Positions 42,922 through 51,365 of a stretch of 64,000 bases of DNA are shown in pieces. The DNA lies in contig OZ253956.1 of assembly GCA_965267355.1 (NCBI GenBank), positions 2,542,001 to 2,606,000 of the forward strand, written 5' to 3'. The notes below the pieces were generated by a model. That model was given only the letters and a program-made list of their open reading frames with translations, was not told where the DNA came from and did not search any database. The position numbers and the translations under genes are program-made. This DNA comes from GCA-002793235 sp965267355 (GTDB lineage Bacteria > Bacteroidota > Bacteroidia > Flavobacteriales_E > Vicingaceae). Position 1 is the stretch's first letter; each line of letters starts with the position of its first letter.

Positions 42922-43755
42922 ATGCAAAAATTAACAATCAAATTAGCTTCATTAATAGTAGTATCTGGCCTTTTGTATTCTTGTGGAGGAGAACAAGAAG
43001 AGCCTATTGAAGAAGAGGTAATAACAGAAGAAGTAGTAACAGAAGAGATTACTGATGAAACTATGTATATTTTACCATCTCCCCTTCAAATTGCAGAACT
43101 TTTTAAAAGTGCAGGATTAACTTACATTGGTGATTTAACTAATAAAGTTGAAAATGCAGAAAAATTAAGTGATAAAACAGCATTAAAATTAAACTTTGGT
43201 GTTTATTCTGCTGACATGGCTTATTGTATTATGAACAACCAAACTCAGGAATCTATCAATTATTTGAATACGCTAAAACAATTATCTGAAAAGCTATGGA
43301 TGACAGATGTATTTAATTCACTTGGATTGAGTCAACGTTTAGAGGCTAATGTGGGTAACGAAGATTCGTTAACATACATCATGGCTGATTTGCAAATGCA
43401 ATTAGATGATTATTTAGATGAAAACGGTATGGGAAGTACAGGAAACGTTGTTTTTGCAGGGGCATGGATTGAAACAATGTATCTTGGAGTAAAAGTGAAT
43501 GAGAATAATACCAATGAAAAACTGATTTCTAGATTATCAGAACAAGCTGTTATTTTAGATGGGTTAATTAAATCTATTGAACAAACTGACGAGGATAAAG
43601 ATTATGCTGATTTAATTGCTGATTTACAAAAAATTCAAACTCATTTTGCGGCTTTCAATTCTGATAGTGAAGAAGAGTTTGCTTTATCTAATGAAGAGAT
43701 TGCTGCTCTAAGTGAAGATGTAATTGTAGTAAGAACTAAAATTATAGGAGAATAA
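42922..43755 (+). CDS. Hypothetical lipoprotein with acidic linker
   Basis: A 277-residue lipoprotein: signal LASLIVVSGLLYSC with lipidated Cys near 21, then a Glu-rich repetitive linker (PIEEEVITEEVVTEEITDE). The rest is a helical domain starting near residue 48 (MYILPSPLQIAELFKSAGLTYIGDL), with FGVYSADMAYCIMNNQTQESINYLNTLKQL and FAGAWIETMYLGVKV. I know similar uncharacterised proteins in the phylum but no function. Two small paralogous exported proteins follow on the same strand, five bases after the stop. Confidence 0.75.
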   Translation: MQKLTIKLASLIVVSGLLYSCGGEQEEPIEEEVITEEVVTEEITDETMYILPSPLQIAELFKSAGLTYIGDLTNKVENAEKLSDKTALKLNFGVYSADMAYCIMNNQTQESINYLNTLKQLSEKLWMTDVFNSLGLSQRLEANVGNEDSLTYIMADLQMQLDDYLDENGMGSTGNVVFAGAWIETMYLGVKVNENNTNEKLISRLSEQAVILDGLIKSIEQTDEDKDYADLIADLQKIQTHFAAFNSDSEEEFALSNEEIAALSEDVIVVRTKIIGE

Positions 43756-43760
43756 AATTT

Positions 43761-44225
43761 ATGAAAAGTAGATTTTTAACTATACCCTCTTTCATTCTAT
43801 CATTTGTTGTTCTAACAGCATTTCAGATAAGTGAAAACTGTGATTCAAAAGCGATTAAATCGGTATTAAAAAGAGAATTAATTCCTGAATATAGGTACGA
43901 TTCTTCTAAAATAATGTCGTTTACCACAACAGGTGATTTTCAGGGTAAAAAAATTGAAATACCACTTTACAAAACCGAAAATTATCGCTTTGTGTTTAAC
44001 ACTAAAGGAGCTGATAAAAATTTTCAGATTTATGTTTCTACCCACAAAGACAGTAAAAAAGGTAAAATCTTATTTGCCTTAAAAGATGTTAGAGAAGCAG
44101 GCAAAGACACTTATGTGTTTGATCCCGAAACAACTGACAAATTATATATTACATACATCATTCCACCTGCTGTAGAAACAACCAGTGAGTTTTGTGTTGC
44201 TTTTATGATAGGTTATAAAGTTTAA
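43761..44225 (+). CDS. Small exported hypothetical protein, paralogue A
   Basis: A 154-residue exported protein with signal peptide (about 1-22, SFVVLTAFQ). The mature part has ISENCDSKAIKSVLKRELIPEYRYDSSKI, IEIPLYKTENYRFVFNT and IPPAVETTSEFCVAFMIGYK, with two conserved cysteines that could pair. The next gene is a clear paralogue with the same layout. Not recognised; possibly a small beta-sandwich periplasmic protein. Confidence 0.7.
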   Translation: MKSRFLTIPSFILSFVVLTAFQISENCDSKAIKSVLKRELIPEYRYDSSKIMSFTTTGDFQGKKIEIPLYKTENYRFVFNTKGADKNFQIYVSTHKDSKKGKILFALKDVREAGKDTYVFDPETTDKLYITYIIPPAVETTSEFCVAFMIGYKV

Positions 44226-44227
44226 TT

Positions 44228-44701
44228 GTGAAAAAAATTCCTTTTATATTACTCGTTTGTGGCTACATTTCTTTTGCTGCTATTCAGATTGCTGAAGAGT
44301 GTGATTCTATGGCTTTAAAAAAGGAGTTAAAAGCCAAATTGAAACCAGAGTTTAAATACGATTCTTCTAAGACTACACGCTTTTATTACAAAACAAAAAA
44401 TCAACAAAAAGAAATTGAAATCCCTTTATATCGCGGAGAGAAATATAGATTTTTATTTAACACAGCTGGAATAACTAAAGAGAGAGTGAAAGTGAGTATT
44501 TACAATAAGCCTTTTGATAATAAAAAACGAGAATTACTATATGAGCTTAAACCAGAAGAAGGTAAACACATCTATACTTTTGAACCAGAGAAATCAAGAA
44601 AAATGTATGTGAATTATTCCATCCCTAAAGTTGATGAAACTACAGAAATGAGAGATTGCTTAGTTTTAGTAGTTGGCTATAAGCTAAAAATCACCCTTTA
44701 A
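44228..44701 (+). CDS. Small exported hypothetical protein, paralogue B
   Basis: A 157-residue paralogue of the preceding protein with a GTG start two bases after its stop. Shared blocks: AEECDSMALKKELKAKLKPEFKYDSSK, IEIPLYRGEKYRFLFNT, IPKVDETTEMRDCLVLVVGYK, and both cysteines. The two arose by tandem duplication and have diverged strongly, so the event is old. Function unknown. It is convergent with murQ. Confidence 0.7.
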   Translation: MKKIPFILLVCGYISFAAIQIAEECDSMALKKELKAKLKPEFKYDSSKTTRFYYKTKNQQKEIEIPLYRGEKYRFLFNTAGITKERVKVSIYNKPFDNKKRELLYELKPEEGKHIYTFEPEKSRKMYVNYSIPKVDETTEMRDCLVLVVGYKLKITL

Positions 44702-44703
44702 AC

Positions 44704-45507
44704 TTACTTATTACTATCTACAGCTTTTCTAACGCTACCATGCTTTTTTAGCAACTCATTAGCTGTATTATAGTCTATCCCTAGTTCTTTCATAATCATC
44801 TTAGTACCCCTATCCACTAATTTATCATTACTTAACTGCATATCTACCATCTTATTCCCTCTTACTCTACCTAACTTAATCATTACACTGGTAGATATCA
44901 TATTTAACACTAGTTTTTGAGCTGTACCCGATTTCATTCTAGTGCTACCTGTAACAAATTCTGGTCCAACAACTACTTCAACAGGAAACTTAGCTGCTGC
45001 CGCAACAGGACTATTCTCATTACAAACTATGCAGCCTGTTTCTATGTCGTTTTTATTACAATCTTCCAAAGCACCAACCACATAAGGTGTTGTTCCTGAA
45101 GCAGCAATTCCTATCACTACATCATTGTCGGTTATATTATGCTTTTGTAAATCCTTCCATCCTTGTGTTTTACTATCTTCGGCAAACTCTACTGCTTTCC
45201 ACATTGCAGAGTCTCCCCCAGCAATTAACCCTATTACCAAACCGTGCTCCACCCCAAATGTTGGTGGACATTCAGAAGCATCCACCACTCCTAACCTACC
45301 ACTTGTGCCTGCTCCCATATAAAACAACCTTCCACCCTTTTTCATTTTCTCAACAATAACTTCAACTAATTGCTCAATTTTAGGAATTACTTTTTCTATC
45401 ACATTAGGTACAGTCTTATCTTCCTTATTTATTGATGTTAAAAGCTCTGAAATAGACATGTTTTCGAGCCCATCATAATTTGAATCTTTTTCTGTTGTTT
45501 TTTCCAT
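44704..45507 (-). CDS. murQ: N-acetylmuramic acid 6-phosphate etherase
   Basis: A 267-residue SIS-fold lyase that cleaves the lactyl ether of MurNAc-6-P to give GlcNAc-6-P, a step in peptidoglycan recycling. Signature blocks: MGAGTSGRLGVVDASECPPTFG, AGGDSAMWKAVEFAEDS, GIAASGTTPYVVGAL and GPEFVTGSTRMKSGTAQKLVLNM. It is somewhat shorter than the 298-residue E. coli enzyme because the C-terminal helical extension is reduced, though a helical tail (ANELLKKHGSVRKAV) remains. Divergent from the molybdoenzyme gene. Confidence 0.95.
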   Translation of the reverse strand: MEKTTEKDSNYDGLENMSISELLTSINKEDKTVPNVIEKVIPKIEQLVEVIVEKMKKGGRLFYMGAGTSGRLGVVDASECPPTFGVEHGLVIGLIAGGDSAMWKAVEFAEDSKTQGWKDLQKHNITDNDVVIGIAASGTTPYVVGALEDCNKNDIETGCIVCNENSPVAAAAKFPVEVVVGPEFVTGSTRMKSGTAQKLVLNMISTSVMIKLGRVRGNKMVDMQLSNDKLVDRGTKMIMKELGIDYNTANELLKKHGSVRKAVDSNK

Positions 45508-45587
45508 AGGTTAAAAATCTATTACTAATTACGTCTTATTTTAACGAATTAATTACCTTTAAGGCTAATTGTTTTTAACACAGTATT

Positions 45588-47879
45588 ATGAACAAAAGGA
45601 AAGTTCAAATAGTACCTCCGGAGAATTTTGCTAATTTAAAGTTGACTCCTCTTAAGAAAAAAGCTGTTGGGATTCCAGCTGTTATTTCAGCTATGAAACA
45701 TATTAGTGAGGAACTAGGAATTTGGCAAGGTATAAAGGTGCTAAACAAAATGAATCAGAAAGATGGTTTTGATTGTCCTGGCTGTGCTTGGCCCGATCCT
45801 GATGGCAAACGTTCTAGTTTAGGGGAATATTGCGAAAATGGTGTTAAAGCTATTGCTGAAGAAGCAACCACAAAAAGGGTTAATCCTGCATTCTTCAAAA
45901 AATATAGTGTCGAGGAACTCAGCACTTGGACAGATTACCAAATCGGAAAGGCAGGAAGAATAACTGAACCCATGGTTTTAAAAGAAGGTTCATCTCATTA
46001 TGAGCCAATTTCTTGGGAAGACGCTTTTAAAATGATTGGTGATAAACTAAACAGCTTAAAATCTCCTAATGAAGCTGTTTTTTATACTTCAGGAAGAACA
46101 AGTAACGAAGCTGCTTATATGTATCAGCTTTTTGCTCGCCAATTAGGCACTAATAACTTGCCCGATTGCTCTAATATGTGCCACGAATCTAGCGGTGCTG
46201 GGTTAAGTCAAACCGTTGGGATTGGTAAAGGTAGTGTTACTTTAGAAGATTTACATATTGCAGAAGTCATAGTTGTAATGGGACAAAACCCAGGCACCAA
46301 TCATCCACGAATGTTAGCAGCATTAGAAAAGTGCAAACAAAATGGTGGTACAGTAGTTAGCGTCAACCCTATTCCAGAAGCAGGAAACAATGTTTTTATT
46401 GACCCGCAAAATCCATTGTCAATTATAAAAGGTGGACAGCAATTAACCGACTTATACTTACAAGTAAAAATCAATGGAGATATCGCTTTACTGAAGGCTG
46501 CTCTTTACTTAATGTATCAAGAGGAACAAAAAAAACCAGGTAGTGTTTTTGATTTAGATTTTATTAGCGAGTTCACAGAGAACTATGACGCATTTTTAGA
46601 AGATATAAAAAACATTGATTTCGATGAAGCTGTTGCAGAAAGTGGAATATCTGAAAAAGAAATCAAAAAATTTGCTCAACTATTAATTGATAAAAAGAAA
46701 ATTATTATTTGTTGGGCAATGGGTTTAACCCAGCATGAAAATGGAGTAAACAACATTAAAGAAGTTGTAAATATTTTATTGGCTAAAGGTAGTATAGGAA
46801 AGCCAGGAGCTGGAACTTGCCCTGTTCGAGGACATAGCAATGTTCAAGGAGATAGAACAATGGGGATTTGGGAAAAACCCAAAGAAGTTTTTTTAGCTGC
46901 TTTAGATAAACATTTCAATATTACAGTTCCCAGAGAACACGGTGTAGATGCTGTAGAGAGTATAGAAGCAATGCATGAAGGAAAAATCCAACTATTTATG
47001 TGTCTTGGCGGAAATTTTATATCCGCAACTCCTGACAGTGAATTTACTGGTAAAGCTGTTCAAAATTGTGATTTAACCATACAAGTATCTACAAAATTAA
47101 ACCGTTCTCATATAGTTACTGGTAAAGAGGCTTTAATTTTGCCTTGTATCTCTCGTTCAGAAACTGACATACAAAAAAGTGGAAAACAATTTTTAACTGT
47201 AGAAAACTCTATGGGAGTAGTTCATCGAAGTAAGGGTAGCTTTAAACCTGCCTCCCCCCATCTATTAAGTGAGCATGCTATTATTGGAGGAATAGCTCAA
47301 GCTACCTTCAAAAACAGCTCTGTAAATTGGCAAGAAATGATAGATGATTACAGCGTAATTAGAAATCATATTGCTGCCACTATAGCTGGCTTCGAAAACT
47401 TTAATAAAAAGATTAAAAACCCTGCTGGTTTTTATTTACCAAATGGAGCTAGAGAAAGAAAATTTACAACCGACAATGGAAAAGCCAAGTTTACAGTAAA
47501 CCCTATACCTAAAAGAAAAGTAGCTGATGGTAATTTTATAATGATGACTATAAGAACGCACGACCAATATAATACTACCATTTATGGAATGGACGACCGT
47601 TACCGAGGTATTATTAACGAAAGACGTGTAGTTTTAATGAATAAGCAGGATATGAAAGCTAAAGGGTTAAAACAGCTACAGCAAGTAGATTTAAAAAGTG
47701 TATTCAATGGCGAAGAACGCATTGCTCATAATTTTAAAGTTGTAGCGTATGATATTGCTAAAGGTTGTATTGGTACTTATTTTCCAGAAACCAATGTATT
47801 AGTACCTATAAAAAGCGTTGCAGAAACCAGTAACACTCCTGTAAGTAAGTTTATTGAAGTAGAAATTTTAACCAAATAA
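45588..47879 (+). CDS. FdhF/YdeP-family molybdopterin oxidoreductase
   Basis: A 763-residue cytosolic molybdoenzyme of the YdeP/formate dehydrogenase-H-like branch. The N-terminal DGFDCPGCAWPDPD is the YdeP-type cysteine motif replacing the classical CxxC of FdhF. Later blocks are SGRTSNEAAYMYQLFARQLG, NMCHESSGAGLSQTVGIGKG, VVMGQNPGTNHPRML, CPVRGHSNVQGDRTMGI and a C-terminal molybdopterin dinucleotide domain (MTIRTHDQYNTTIYGMDDRYRG). No signal peptide or selenocysteine. The reaction is unknown for this branch. Two small genes follow after two bases. No fdhD or moco genes are in the window. Confidence 0.92.
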   Translation: MNKRKVQIVPPENFANLKLTPLKKKAVGIPAVISAMKHISEELGIWQGIKVLNKMNQKDGFDCPGCAWPDPDGKRSSLGEYCENGVKAIAEEATTKRVNPAFFKKYSVEELSTWTDYQIGKAGRITEPMVLKEGSSHYEPISWEDAFKMIGDKLNSLKSPNEAVFYTSGRTSNEAAYMYQLFARQLGTNNLPDCSNMCHESSGAGLSQTVGIGKGSVTLEDLHIAEVIVVMGQNPGTNHPRMLAALEKCKQNGGTVVSVNPIPEAGNNVFIDPQNPLSIIKGGQQLTDLYLQVKINGDIALLKAALYLMYQEEQKKPGSVFDLDFISEFTENYDAFLEDIKNIDFDEAVAESGISEKEIKKFAQLLIDKKKIIICWAMGLTQHENGVNNIKEVVNILLAKGSIGKPGAGTCPVRGHSNVQGDRTMGIWEKPKEVFLAALDKHFNITVPREHGVDAVESIEAMHEGKIQLFMCLGGNFISATPDSEFTGKAVQNCDLTIQVSTKLNRSHIVTGKEALILPCISRSETDIQKSGKQFLTVENSMGVVHRSKGSFKPASPHLLSEHAIIGGIAQATFKNSSVNWQEMIDDYSVIRNHIAATIAGFENFNKKIKNPAGFYLPNGARERKFTTDNGKAKFTVNPIPKRKVADGNFIMMTIRTHDQYNTTIYGMDDRYRGIINERRVVLMNKQDMKAKGLKQLQQVDLKSVFNGEERIAHNFKVVAYDIAKGCIGTYFPETNVLVPIKSVAETSNTPVSKFIEVEILTK

Positions 47880-47881
47880 AA

Positions 47882-48292
47882 ATGAATAAAATCTTAAGAA
47901 ACATATTAGCAGTAATCCTTGGTTGGTTTTTAGGCAGTGTCGTAAATATGGGGATAATTATGATTAGTGGTTCAGTTATTCCACCACCAGAAGGAGTGGA
48001 TATGACTACCCCAGAAGGAATAGCTGCGGCTATGCCTCTGCTAGAGGCTAAACATTTTATATTTCCTTTTTTAGCTCATGCTTTGGGCACATTGTTTGGT
48101 GCATTTATAGCTGGTAAAATTGCAAGTACTTATAAAAAAGTTTTCGCTTTAGTAATTGGCGGATTGTTTTTTATTGGAGGAATAATGGTTTCATTTATGA
48201 TTCCTGCTCCCACCTGGTTTATTATTTTAGACTTAGTAGTCAGTTATATCCCAATGGCGTGGATAGGTTGGAAATTAGCAGGAGGTAAATAA
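47882..48292 (+). CDS. Small four-helix membrane protein
   Basis: A 136-residue inner-membrane protein with four hydrophobic segments (about 7-30, 58-80, 86-108, 112-132) and a Pro-rich loop (VIPPPEGVDMTTPEG) between the first two. No enzyme motif. It starts two bases after the molybdoenzyme gene and its stop overlaps the TfoX-like ATG by one base (TAATG), so the three genes form an operon. Not recognised beyond that. Confidence 0.72.
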   Translation: MNKILRNILAVILGWFLGSVVNMGIIMISGSVIPPPEGVDMTTPEGIAAAMPLLEAKHFIFPFLAHALGTLFGAFIAGKIASTYKKVFALVIGGLFFIGGIMVSFMIPAPTWFIILDLVVSYIPMAWIGWKLAGGK

Positions 48293-48654
48293 TGGCCTAC
48301 GATGAATTTTTAGCAGATAGAATTAAAAACATTTTTAAAGCTAAAAGAGTAGCTTTTGAGGCTAAGAAAATGATGGGTGGTTTATGCTTTATGGTAGATG
48401 GTAAAATGTGCTGTGGCATTCATATTGATAAAAAACTGAATCATAGCCTATTAATGGCACGAATTGGTGAAGATGCTTATACAAAAGCTATTAAGAACAC
48501 CTCATGTCTGCCTATGGATTTTACGGGAAGAGCTATGAAAGGATACATTTTTGTTAAACCAGAAGGTTTTGATTTAGAACAAGATTTGGAAAGTTGGATA
48601 CAACTTTGCATTGATTTTAACCCATTAGCGAAATCCAGTAAAAAGAAAAAGTAA
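48292..48654 (+). CDS. TfoX/Sxy N-terminal domain protein
   Basis: A 120-residue stand-alone TfoX_N domain: opening AYDEFLADRIKNIF, then EAKKMMGGLCFMVDGKMCCGI, LMARIGEDAYTKAI and MDFTGRAMKGYIFVKPEGFD. In gammaproteobacteria this domain is part of the competence regulator Sxy/TfoX. In Bacteroidota such short proteins are common and their role is unproven. The Lys-rich end (SSKKKK) suggests contact with nucleic acid or membrane, a weak inference. Operon with the molybdoenzyme. Confidence 0.88.
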   Translation: MAYDEFLADRIKNIFKAKRVAFEAKKMMGGLCFMVDGKMCCGIHIDKKLNHSLLMARIGEDAYTKAIKNTSCLPMDFTGRAMKGYIFVKPEGFDLEQDLESWIQLCIDFNPLAKSSKKKK

Positions 48655-48667
48655 CTATTCCCGTCTA

Positions 48668-51247
48668 TCATATTCTAAATCCAAGAACAGAAATATCATC
48701 CACTTGTTCGTAACCATCCATCCATTCTAGTAAATTTTGATTAAGAATATTTTTTTGCTCATCTAAATCTTTATCAGCATTGGTAGTTAAAATTTCAAGC
48801 AATCTTTTTTGCATAAACTTCTTACCTTTTGGTCCACCAAACTGGTCTTTGTAACCATCAGTAAATGTATATACAACATCTCCTTCTTTAACTTTAATAT
48901 TTTGCTCAATAAACTTTTTATCCTCTATTCCATCAGCACCTATAGAAAATCTATCTCCTTTGTACTTCATCATCTCTCCATCTCTGCATATAAAAATTGA
49001 ATTATTACCGCCTGAAAAATCTAAAACCCCTTTCTTTTCATTATAAACCATCATCACTATATCCATCCCATCACGAGCTGTGTTTCCTTCTCTTTCTAGC
49101 GCAGTTTTTACTTTATCATTTAATGCACTTAAAGCATCTCCAGTTGAAGTAATTTGATGATCGGTAACAATGGCACTTAAGAAATTAGACCCCATCATAC
49201 TCATAAAAGCTCCTGGAACTCCATGCCCAGTACAATCCGCTAACACAATTATGGAATAATCACCCACTTGTTCGAACCAATAAAAATCGCCACTCACAAT
49301 ATCTTTTGGTTTAAAAAACACAAACGAATCAGAAAAAACCTTGTTTAAAAAACTATCTGACGGCAATAAAGCATTCTGTATTCTTTGAGCATAATTAATT
49401 GAATCTAAAATCTCTTGGTTTTTAGTAGCTAATTGATTGGCAAATTCTTTTCTTTCAGATATATCTGTATACACAACAATTACCTTTGTTAAATTTTGAT
49501 TATCATCATATACTGGCGATAAAGAAGCCGTTGTCCACATATAATTTCCATCTTTTTTCTGATGAGAACTGTCATAAAAAAATGGAGTGGAATCAGTTTT
49601 AAATTTTTGTAAAATGTCATCAATATCACTCCTGCTAGAGAGCTGTTGCAAAGTCATCTTGCCTTTAAAGTAATCTTCAAACTCTTGTCTAGTAAAACCA
49701 GAATTTCTTATTAATCCATTATTATAATATTCAACTTTCCCTGCAGCATCGGTAATAATTACTGCTTCATTCATCTTTTCGGCAACGATAGACAGTCGGG
49801 TAAGTTCAATCTCATTCTCAACCTTTTCAGTTACATCATCAATAATTTCAATGTATTTATTTACTTCTCCACTTTCATCTAAAACTGGTGTACTGTTAAT
49901 TTCAATCCATATTTCCTTGCCGTTTTTAGCATTTATTTTGATTCTTTCCTTCCATGCTAATTTTTGAGCAATTTTTTTTCTAATTCTATTTAAAACTTCT
50001 TTACTGTTATCTTCTGAAACCAGTACATCACCAGGAGACTTATCTTTAAAATCTTCTTTATTATAACCCGTAATTGAGGTATAAGACTGGTTATGCCATT
50101 CTATTTTATTTTCTTTATTTAAAATAATTACTCCATTATTAGTTTTACTGGCAACTAATGATAACTTTTCTAATTCTTCTTTTTGTTGAGCTATAGTTTT
50201 ATTTTGCTTTACAAGAGATTCGTTAACCGATTTTTTCATTCTATAACCATAGAAAAGAAGCAGTAGTATAATTATCACCAACAGAATTGCTCCAATAAGA
50301 ATATTAGTTTTCGTGTTTTCCTTTTCGAGAAGCAATGCCTTTTTTTCTAAATCTAACGCCTGTACTTCCCTCTCCATGGTTAATAATGATATTGCTTCAG
50401 ATGCACTTTCATCATGTTCTTCAAGCTTCCAAAGTAATTCCTCAACTCCTTCACCCAAATACTTTTTAATTACTTTATTTATTTCAAGTTTAAATTCATC
50501 ACTATTAAAGAATTCATCTACTGGTTGTTTCCAATCACTATTCTTTGGAAAAATGATTCCGTACCCCATACGTTCTACCTTGTAGAGGTTCTGGCGTTTA
50601 AAACGAACGCTTTCTTTGTAAAATTTAAGATAGTTAGGTAGCTCGATATACCCAAACAAATTATCCTCATTTAAAATCCGTTCTCTTACCTCACTTGCTA
50701 ACTCTACATTCTCAATTTTAAAACTGGGAACATCTTGTTTCAATTTATTTAAATCATCCTCAAAAGTTGTGTTTGGTACACTTAAAGCCGTTAGATTTCT
50801 GAAAATCTCTTTAAACTCTACTTCCGTTTTTGCAATAGGGATATTATGACTATTGATCAAAACCTCTATATCAGGCATATATTTAGGTGAAAAGCTAACT
50901 TCCTCCAACCTCTTTTCAGTAATAGAAAAAGAACATGCTCCAAATTCCCCATTACCTCCAAACTTAATTTCTTCATACAAGGAAGAAAAACTGGAGGCTT
51001 TTTTAAATTTTAAATCTAACTCTACTTGGTATTTTTCTTTTAGAAAATTCTTAAAAAGTAGGAAAATCTCATATTCAATCCCTTCTAGTCCTCCACTTGC
51101 ATCACTAATAAAATTATCTGAATTGTAATAAAAAACTGTAATATCTCCAGTCTTTTTCGATTTTACAATTTGCCATTCCTCAGCAAAAAAAGATTGTGAT
51201 AAAAACAGCAAGACATAGAATAATATGTATCGGAATGAACCTCTCAT
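48668..51247 (-). CDS. Sensor phosphatase: periplasmic solute-binding domain, two PAS domains, PP2C/SpoIIE domain
   Basis: An 859-residue transmembrane signalling protein. Signal peptide (1-22); SBP_bac_3-like periplasmic binding domain (about 30-270, cf. PxxxPL-free SFSITEKRLEEVSFSPKYM and the hinge YKVERMGYGIIFPKNSDW); a transmembrane helix (about 315-335); coiled coil; PAS domains about 360-475 and 480-600; and a PP2C/SpoIIE catalytic domain (about 620-859) with VSGDFYWFEQ, LADCTGHGVPGAFMSMMG and TFTDGYKDQFGG. It would control the phosphorylation of a cytosolic regulator in response to an amino-acid-like ligand and redox or small-molecule PAS input. Ligand and partner unknown. The phosphatase end resembles that at 17036-19291. 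Confidence 0.88.
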   Translation of the reverse strand: MRGSFRYILFYVLLFLSQSFFAEEWQIVKSKKTGDITVFYYNSDNFISDASGGLEGIEYEIFLLFKNFLKEKYQVELDLKFKKASSFSSLYEEIKFGGNGEFGACSFSITEKRLEEVSFSPKYMPDIEVLINSHNIPIAKTEVEFKEIFRNLTALSVPNTTFEDDLNKLKQDVPSFKIENVELASEVRERILNEDNLFGYIELPNYLKFYKESVRFKRQNLYKVERMGYGIIFPKNSDWKQPVDEFFNSDEFKLEINKVIKKYLGEGVEELLWKLEEHDESASEAISLLTMEREVQALDLEKKALLLEKENTKTNILIGAILLVIIILLLLFYGYRMKKSVNESLVKQNKTIAQQKEELEKLSLVASKTNNGVIILNKENKIEWHNQSYTSITGYNKEDFKDKSPGDVLVSEDNSKEVLNRIRKKIAQKLAWKERIKINAKNGKEIWIEINSTPVLDESGEVNKYIEIIDDVTEKVENEIELTRLSIVAEKMNEAVIITDAAGKVEYYNNGLIRNSGFTRQEFEDYFKGKMTLQQLSSRSDIDDILQKFKTDSTPFFYDSSHQKKDGNYMWTTASLSPVYDDNQNLTKVIVVYTDISERKEFANQLATKNQEILDSINYAQRIQNALLPSDSFLNKVFSDSFVFFKPKDIVSGDFYWFEQVGDYSIIVLADCTGHGVPGAFMSMMGSNFLSAIVTDHQITSTGDALSALNDKVKTALEREGNTARDGMDIVMMVYNEKKGVLDFSGGNNSIFICRDGEMMKYKGDRFSIGADGIEDKKFIEQNIKVKEGDVVYTFTDGYKDQFGGPKGKKFMQKRLLEILTTNADKDLDEQKNILNQNLLEWMDGYEQVDDISVLGFRI

Positions 51248-51336
51248 TTTTATTTAAAACAGATTAAAATTAAATATAAATAATGAGATGTTAATTAATT
51301 TCAAAATCGTTACAATATCATTTGTCCTTAATTGAG

Positions 51337-51344
51337 TAACTTTG
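51337..51344 (+). promoter_or_regulatory. Putative -7 promoter element for the desaturase gene
   Basis: TAACTTTG, an exact TAnnTTTG match, 21 bases before the ATG at 51366. It overlaps an in-frame TTG (51342), which therefore cannot be the translation start if this promoter is used. TTTG at 51321 is too close to be a standard -33. Confidence 0.5.
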
Positions 51345-51365
51345 CCGAAGTATTTTTATTTGTTT

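Noticed and set aside
45087..45359. 90-codon and 65-codon open frames opposite murQ
   Set aside because: They overlap each other and the conserved SIS motifs of murQ; protein sequence is low-quality (Leu/Pro-rich) and has no homology signs.
51342..51365. Upstream TTG start for the desaturase
   Set aside because: The TTG lies within an exact -7 promoter motif, and ATG 51366 gives a normal desaturase N-terminus.
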